Assembly: GCA_020630495.1 (NCBI GenBank)
Contig: JAHDBH010000006.1
Coordinates: 7,198 to 63,112, forward strand
DNA from: Saprospiraceae bacterium
GTDB taxonomy: Bacteria; Bacteroidota; Bacteroidia; Chitinophagales; Saprospiraceae
Reading direction: 5' to 3'
Length of the DNA: 55,915 bases
The notes beneath the pieces were generated by a model. The model searched no databases. It had not been told where the DNA came from and saw only the letters and a program-made list of their open reading frames with translations. The translations under genes and the position numbers were made by a program. Below are positions 51,823 to 55,915 of the stretch, piece by piece (the stretch's first letter is position 1; the number at the start of each line of letters is the position of its first letter).

Positions 51823-53127
51823 CTAATCTAATATCAAGCCACTCAGTAAAAGCAACTCAACTTCAGCAATTTTCACCTGAAACCGTGCCGAAGTTGTCGC
51901 AAGGCGATCATTTAATAGATTGAGCTGTGCTTGTCTATACTCGACTGTAGTAATCTGGCCGATATTATATTGCTCTTCTGTCCTCTGGAAATTTGCTTCA
52001 CTGATGTGCACATTTCTTTCCTGACTTCTGTGAATTTCTTTGCGGTCTGTATAGTTAGCCCAAGCTACTTCAAATTGCAAATCAAGGTCCTGCAAGAGCT
52101 GAGCGCGCTGTAACTCCAAGCCCATATTAGCAATCTTCGCATCTTCTAGAGCATAGCGAGTCTGTCCACCATCATAGAGATCCCATGTAAGCGTGAGACC
52201 TGCATTAAGTCCATTGTTATTAAGTGATGCTAGAAATGATGCTGGATTATTTTTATTGTAAGCTACACCATACGATACATCTGCGCGCAAAGTAGGCAGC
52301 TTGCGGGCATTTAGTAAGTCAATGGAAATACTGCCTATTTCGATGTTTTTTTCTGCAGCACTTATCTGTAGATTCTGCGCATACATCTGATCTCTTAACA
52401 TATCTCGGTCAAGTCCTACCAGAAATTCCTGATCAGTCTCCACCTCGATCTCGTAGTCTAGTGGGCTGAGCATCAGATTATTTAGCTGGCGCTTTGCATT
52501 ATCAAGCTGAATCTGAGCAGTCATGTAAGCCAGACTGTCATTATTCAGATCTACCATAGCATTGAGAGCTGCTAGACCGCTACTCTGCCCGTAGGCTATC
52601 TCTTGTTCTATCCGTTCTATACGAGCTGTTGACACCTCTATCGCTTCTGATAGGATATTCATATTTTCTTGTAGGGCTGCTACTTGATAATACTGCTGCA
52701 GGGTCTGAGCAGCTACATTTTCCATTGTAGCTTGCAACTCTAGCTTGGATAATTGATAACTTTCTGCGAGCTGCTCTATACGCGCATCTCTGAAGCCACC
52801 ATTGTACAATATATATCCCACACCTATAGATGCATTAGCCGCCTGAGAGGAAGCGAATGAAAGAGACGTACTGCGCCCGTCTTGAAAATTGGCCGTTGTA
52901 TTATCGGATCTGTAGGTATAATTTGCATTGATACCCACTGTCGGCTTCTTTCCAGAGTTGTCACGGCTGGTGTTGTTCTTAGCACGATCTGTCAGATTAC
53001 GTGCTATCTGAATATCATAATTGTTTTCGATAGCGAGAGCGATAGCATCCTGAGGAGTCAGTATAGTCTGAGCATTCACAGAAATATATGATACTATAAT
53101 AGCTACTATGAACAGATATCCTTTCAT
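51823..53127 (-). CDS. TolC-family outer membrane efflux protein
   Basis: A 434-residue outer membrane channel of tripartite exporters. Signal peptide MKGYLFIVAIIVSYISVNAQ, then TILTPQDAIALAIENNYDIQ, typical for the family, and two similar halves of long helices with short beta parts (NANYTYRSDNTTANFQDGRS; ADVSYGVAYNKNNPASFLAS; LTLTWDLYDGGQTRYALEDA; EEQYNIGQITTVEYRQAQLN). It begins one base after the stop of the RND gene, in the same operon. Confidence 0.92.
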   Translation of the reverse strand: MKGYLFIVAIIVSYISVNAQTILTPQDAIALAIENNYDIQIARNLTDRAKNNTSRDNSGKKPTVGINANYTYRSDNTTANFQDGRSTSLSFASSQAANASIGVGYILYNGGFRDARIEQLAESYQLSKLELQATMENVAAQTLQQYYQVAALQENMNILSEAIEVSTARIERIEQEIAYGQSSGLAALNAMVDLNNDSLAYMTAQIQLDNAKRQLNNLMLSPLDYEIEVETDQEFLVGLDRDMLRDQMYAQNLQISAAEKNIEIGSISIDLLNARKLPTLRADVSYGVAYNKNNPASFLASLNNNGLNAGLTLTWDLYDGGQTRYALEDAKIANMGLELQRAQLLQDLDLQFEVAWANYTDRKEIHRSQERNVHISEANFQRTEEQYNIGQITTVEYRQAQLNLLNDRLATTSARFQVKIAEVELLLLSGLILD

Positions 53128-53128
53128 A

Positions 53129-55915
53129 CTATATTTCTTCTTGGAGATATTTCTTTTCCTTTACAGCGCGCTCTAGGCTCTCTCTTTGCACCACATCTCC
53201 TGTGAGCAACCAGTGCCAAGCGAACTTAACCCAATTAATGAAACTCAATAAAATCGGCAAGACTATCAGTGTCAAAAAAGTCGCTATACCTATTCCGTAG
53301 GCTATACTGATCGCCATAGGGATTAAAAACTGAGCCTGCCGACTTGTCTCGAAAATCAATGGCGCTAGTCCAGCAATCGTAGTAAGGGTGGTAAGAAATA
53401 TAGCTCGAAATCGAGAAGTACTCGCCGTATAGAGCGCCTCACGGAACGGCAAGCCTTCCTTAAGATTTATATTAAACTTACTGATGAGCACCAGGCCATC
53501 ATTCACCATGATTCCTATCAGCGCGATGATTCCTAGAAGAGACAGCACATTGATCGGAAAATCATGAATATAGTGCCCCCATCCCACACCTATCAGGCTA
53601 AACGGAACTAAGAGAATCAGAAGCAGTGGCTGAGAATAAGATCTAAATACAAACGCAATCACGATATAGATAAGAATAAGCACCACGGGAAATGCTATCT
53701 TGGCACTGTCCAAGAATTTTCCAGCTTCGCGATTTTGGCCTTCATAGAGGGGTGCTACTGTAGGGTACTTGGCTACGATATCTGGCACGATACGAGATCG
53801 AATGTCTGCAAGTATATCTGTGACACTCTCACCTGGATTCTTCATATCTGCGAGTACAAGTATCTCTCGCTGACCCTCTAGGTGATTGATTGCTACATCT
53901 CCTCGCTGGATCGTATATTCTGCTATTTCTCTCAATGCGACTTGCGAGCCATCTGGAGTGATAATTTTTAAATCATCTAGGTTCTTGATACTACTTCGTT
54001 CATTTCTATCAAATCTCACCCACACCTTGATCTCATCCTCACCCCTTTGAAATCTCTGTACCTGAAACCCAAAAAAACCATTGCGCACTTGACTCATTAC
54101 ATCGCGCGTTGTGAGACCTAGCAGGTAAGCACTTTCTTTTAGCTTGATATTTATCTCTTTGATTCCGGCTGGATCATTATCTGATATATCCTTGAGTTGC
54201 TCTATTTTGCGTAGCTCAGATTTTAGTTCTTCCTTAGCCGCTTTGAGTTCTGATATATTATTTCCTAGCAGAGACACGGCTACGGGACTCCCACCAAAGT
54301 TGCCGCCTGATCCAAACGTCAGACTTTCTACACCATAGAGCTCACCTACTATCTCTTGTATCATATTTGATACGGTGAATGACGGCACATCACGCAATTC
54401 TCCAGGGAGCAAATTCACAGTTACGGTTGCCACTGATGATCCTGGGCCTATGCGACGTATCACATTTTCTACTACTTGCAGGCTGTCACTCTGTGTGCTG
54501 CTGAGCTCTTCATTAACCACCCATGCTGCTGACTCGATGATGCTGGATAGTGAATCAGTCAGCTCTGCTGGAGTACCTTGTGGCATGGTCAAGCTTACCT
54601 GTACGCGATCCGATGCTATATTAGGAAAGAAAGTCGTGCGGATTATTCCACCTTGGATACTACCCAGCGTCACTATTAATAATGACAAGAATATTGCGAA
54701 GGCGAAAAACATATTAGACAGAGAAAAACGTAATACTGGAGCATACAGGCGATCCCGTAAGAAACTCATCAGCTTGTCGCCGATGCGATTTATCACTCGG
54801 AGCTTAGAAAATGCTTTCTGTATCAGCGTCTTTTTTTCGGGTCGATCCTTCTCACGCGTGAGCGCAGCTGAATGTGCCACGTGAGCTGGCAATATTATCA
54901 AAGCCTCGATGAGTGAAATACTCAGTGTGAGTAGTACAATCACTGATACCTCTGAGAAGAAATCACCGATCCTCCCTTCTAAAAAGAAGAAAGTACAGAA
55001 TGCCAATATCGTAGTGAGTATCGCTGATATGATAGGTGGAATCACTTCCATCGTACCATCTATGGCTGCATCTATGCGCGACTTGCCCATCTCAAAGTGA
55101 TGGTATATATTCTCTGCTATGACGATTCCGTCATCTACTAGTATCCCTATCACGATGATCATTCCAAAGAGCGAAAGCACATTGATGGTCACTCCCACTT
55201 GCCCAGCGAAAATAAACATGCCCAAAAACGAAACTGGCAATCCAAAAGCTACCCAAAATGCCAATCGTGTATTAAGAAAGAAGGACAAGAAAAATAATAC
55301 GAGACATATACCTATGATTGCATTCTCTGTCAAGAGCTGCGTTCGCTGAGTCAGAGTGATACTATTGTCGCTGACTACGTCAAGTTGCACATTAGTGTAT
55401 CGTTGATTAAAATCCTCTACGTACTCTTTTACGCTCTCAGCTGAGCTGATGAGGTCTTCGATATTGGTATTGCGTACTGTCATGGATACCGAGAGATTAC
55501 CATTAAAGTAGCTAGCATCTGGAGTTTCCTGAAAGCGATCACGTACCGTGGCCACGTCTCGTAGATAGATAGACGTTCCATCCAGATTGGTCTTTACTAC
55601 TACATAGTCTAGCTCTTCTGCGTAGTAGGATCTATTACTGGCGCGTATGAGGTACTCTTCTGATGGTGTCTTGATGTTTCCTCCAGTGAGTAGAAGATTC
55701 TCACTCGAGACGGCGCTGGCTACTTCCTGAATGGTCAGACTGTAGGCCAGTAAGTCAGCTTCGCGCACAGCAATCTCAATCTCTTCTAGCGGAAATCCAC
55801 TTACCTCTACCTGAGAGATACCATCTATGCGTCTTATATCCTTCTCTACGGTCTTGGATATGGTCTTGAGAGTACTGAGAGGTATCTGATCTCCTGATAT
55901 GACAAATGTGATGGT
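53129..55915 (-). CDS. RND efflux transporter permease (5' partial)
   Basis: Proton-driven inner-membrane pump of the AcrB/HAE type. At least 928 residues; the frame is open to the window edge and the upstream part (TFVISGDQIPLSTLKTISKT, RRIDGISQVEVSGFPLEEIE) is clearly family-like, so the GTG at 55768 is not the start. Seen: membrane helices VALFLSFFLNTR-like LVLFFLSFFLNTRLAFWVAF, LSLFGMIIVIGILVDDGIVI with the DDGIV proton-relay site, AENIYHHFEMGKSRIDAAID, and in the second half LSLLGIIALIGIMVNDGLVL. The adaptor gene is expected just upstream, outside the window. Substrate unknown. Confidence 0.93.
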   Translation of the reverse strand, partial: TITFVISGDQIPLSTLKTISKTVEKDIRRIDGISQVEVSGFPLEEIEIAVREADLLAYSLTIQEVASAVSSENLLLTGGNIKTPSEEYLIRASNRSYYAEELDYVVVKTNLDGTSIYLRDVATVRDRFQETPDASYFNGNLSVSMTVRNTNIEDLISSAESVKEYVEDFNQRYTNVQLDVVSDNSITLTQRTQLLTENAIIGICLVLFFLSFFLNTRLAFWVAFGLPVSFLGMFIFAGQVGVTINVLSLFGMIIVIGILVDDGIVIAENIYHHFEMGKSRIDAAIDGTMEVIPPIISAILTTILAFCTFFFLEGRIGDFFSEVSVIVLLTLSISLIEALIILPAHVAHSAALTREKDRPEKKTLIQKAFSKLRVINRIGDKLMSFLRDRLYAPVLRFSLSNMFFAFAIFLSLLIVTLGSIQGGIIRTTFFPNIASDRVQVSLTMPQGTPAELTDSLSSIIESAAWVVNEELSSTQSDSLQVVENVIRRIGPGSSVATVTVNLLPGELRDVPSFTVSNMIQEIVGELYGVESLTFGSGGNFGGSPVAVSLLGNNISELKAAKEELKSELRKIEQLKDISDNDPAGIKEINIKLKESAYLLGLTTRDVMSQVRNGFFGFQVQRFQRGEDEIKVWVRFDRNERSSIKNLDDLKIITPDGSQVALREIAEYTIQRGDVAINHLEGQREILVLADMKNPGESVTDILADIRSRIVPDIVAKYPTVAPLYEGQNREAGKFLDSAKIAFPVVLILIYIVIAFVFRSYSQPLLLILLVPFSLIGVGWGHYIHDFPINVLSLLGIIALIGIMVNDGLVLISKFNINLKEGLPFREALYTASTSRFRAIFLTTLTTIAGLAPLIFETSRQAQFLIPMAISIAYGIGIATFLTLIVLPILLSFINWVKFAWHWLLTGDVVQRESLERAVKEKKYLQEEI

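Overview
This window (about 47% G+C by eye) reads as chromosomal DNA of a Bacteroidota bacterium, probably of the Saprospiria lineage. The evidence is: type IX secretion cargo of both kinds (a PKD protein with a CHU_C/type B tail and a SprB-repeat protein with a type A tail), an OMP_b-brl_3-type TonB receptor, DUF6702 next to HupE/UreJ_2, an Asn/Arg-rich N-terminal extension on Rho, and promoters of the Bacteroidota form TTG-N18/19-TAnnTTTG. The lineage assignment is inference from gene content; no rRNA, tRNA, CRISPR array or insertion sequence is visible.

Layout. 1-3.2 kb: rho (5' end outside the window), rpmH, rnpA, a small exported protein and a SIMPL protein, all on +. 3.2-9 kb: recQ (-), kdsD and a rhomboid protease (+), an O-antigen ligase/polymerase (-). 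8.6-12.7 kb: pheS-hisS and a lytic transglycosylase with LysM, each behind a readable promoter. 12.7-18.3 kb: a UvrD-type helicase fused to a RecB-like nuclease, a TauE/SafE exporter, a TPR protein and an exported unknown. 18.5-23.4 kb: clpB with its terminator, then a divergent NarL-type sensor kinase/regulator pair. 23.5-27.8 kb: a minus-strand operon DUF6909-type gene, Tyr-less SDR, flavin reductase, DASH cryptochrome. 27.9-32.1 kb: DUF2461, small conserved genes, rpsU, a mechanosensitive-channel-like membrane protein, an exported protein. 32.2-40.1 kb: TonB receptor, a gene-free 560-bp stretch, a pappalysin-like protein whose zinc protease motif is broken, and a 1297-residue PKD protein. 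40.2-42.8 kb: minus-strand operon ahcY-hupE-DUF6702-yidD. 43-47.3 kb: YheT-type hydrolase, a winged-helix/ComF-like phosphoribosyltransferase fusion behind a perfect palindrome, a second recQ. 47.6-51.7 kb: a CxxCH/SprB protein translationally coupled to a thioredoxin-fold protein, and a lipoprotein. 51.8-55.9 kb: a TolC-RND efflux pair (RND gene runs off the window).

The least explained signals are: (1) a family of eight intergenic mini-hairpins of the form NNNN-TTTC-N'N'N'N'-AAATGCG, whose 4-bp stems differ between copies but keep pairing; (2) the winged-helix/ComF-like gene, with a 15-bp palindrome next to its start and a sharp base-composition switch at its 5' border; (3) the pseudo-protease with HQxxHxxGxxN in place of HExxHxxGxxH; (4) the coupled CxxCH adhesin-like protein and thioredoxin-fold protein.
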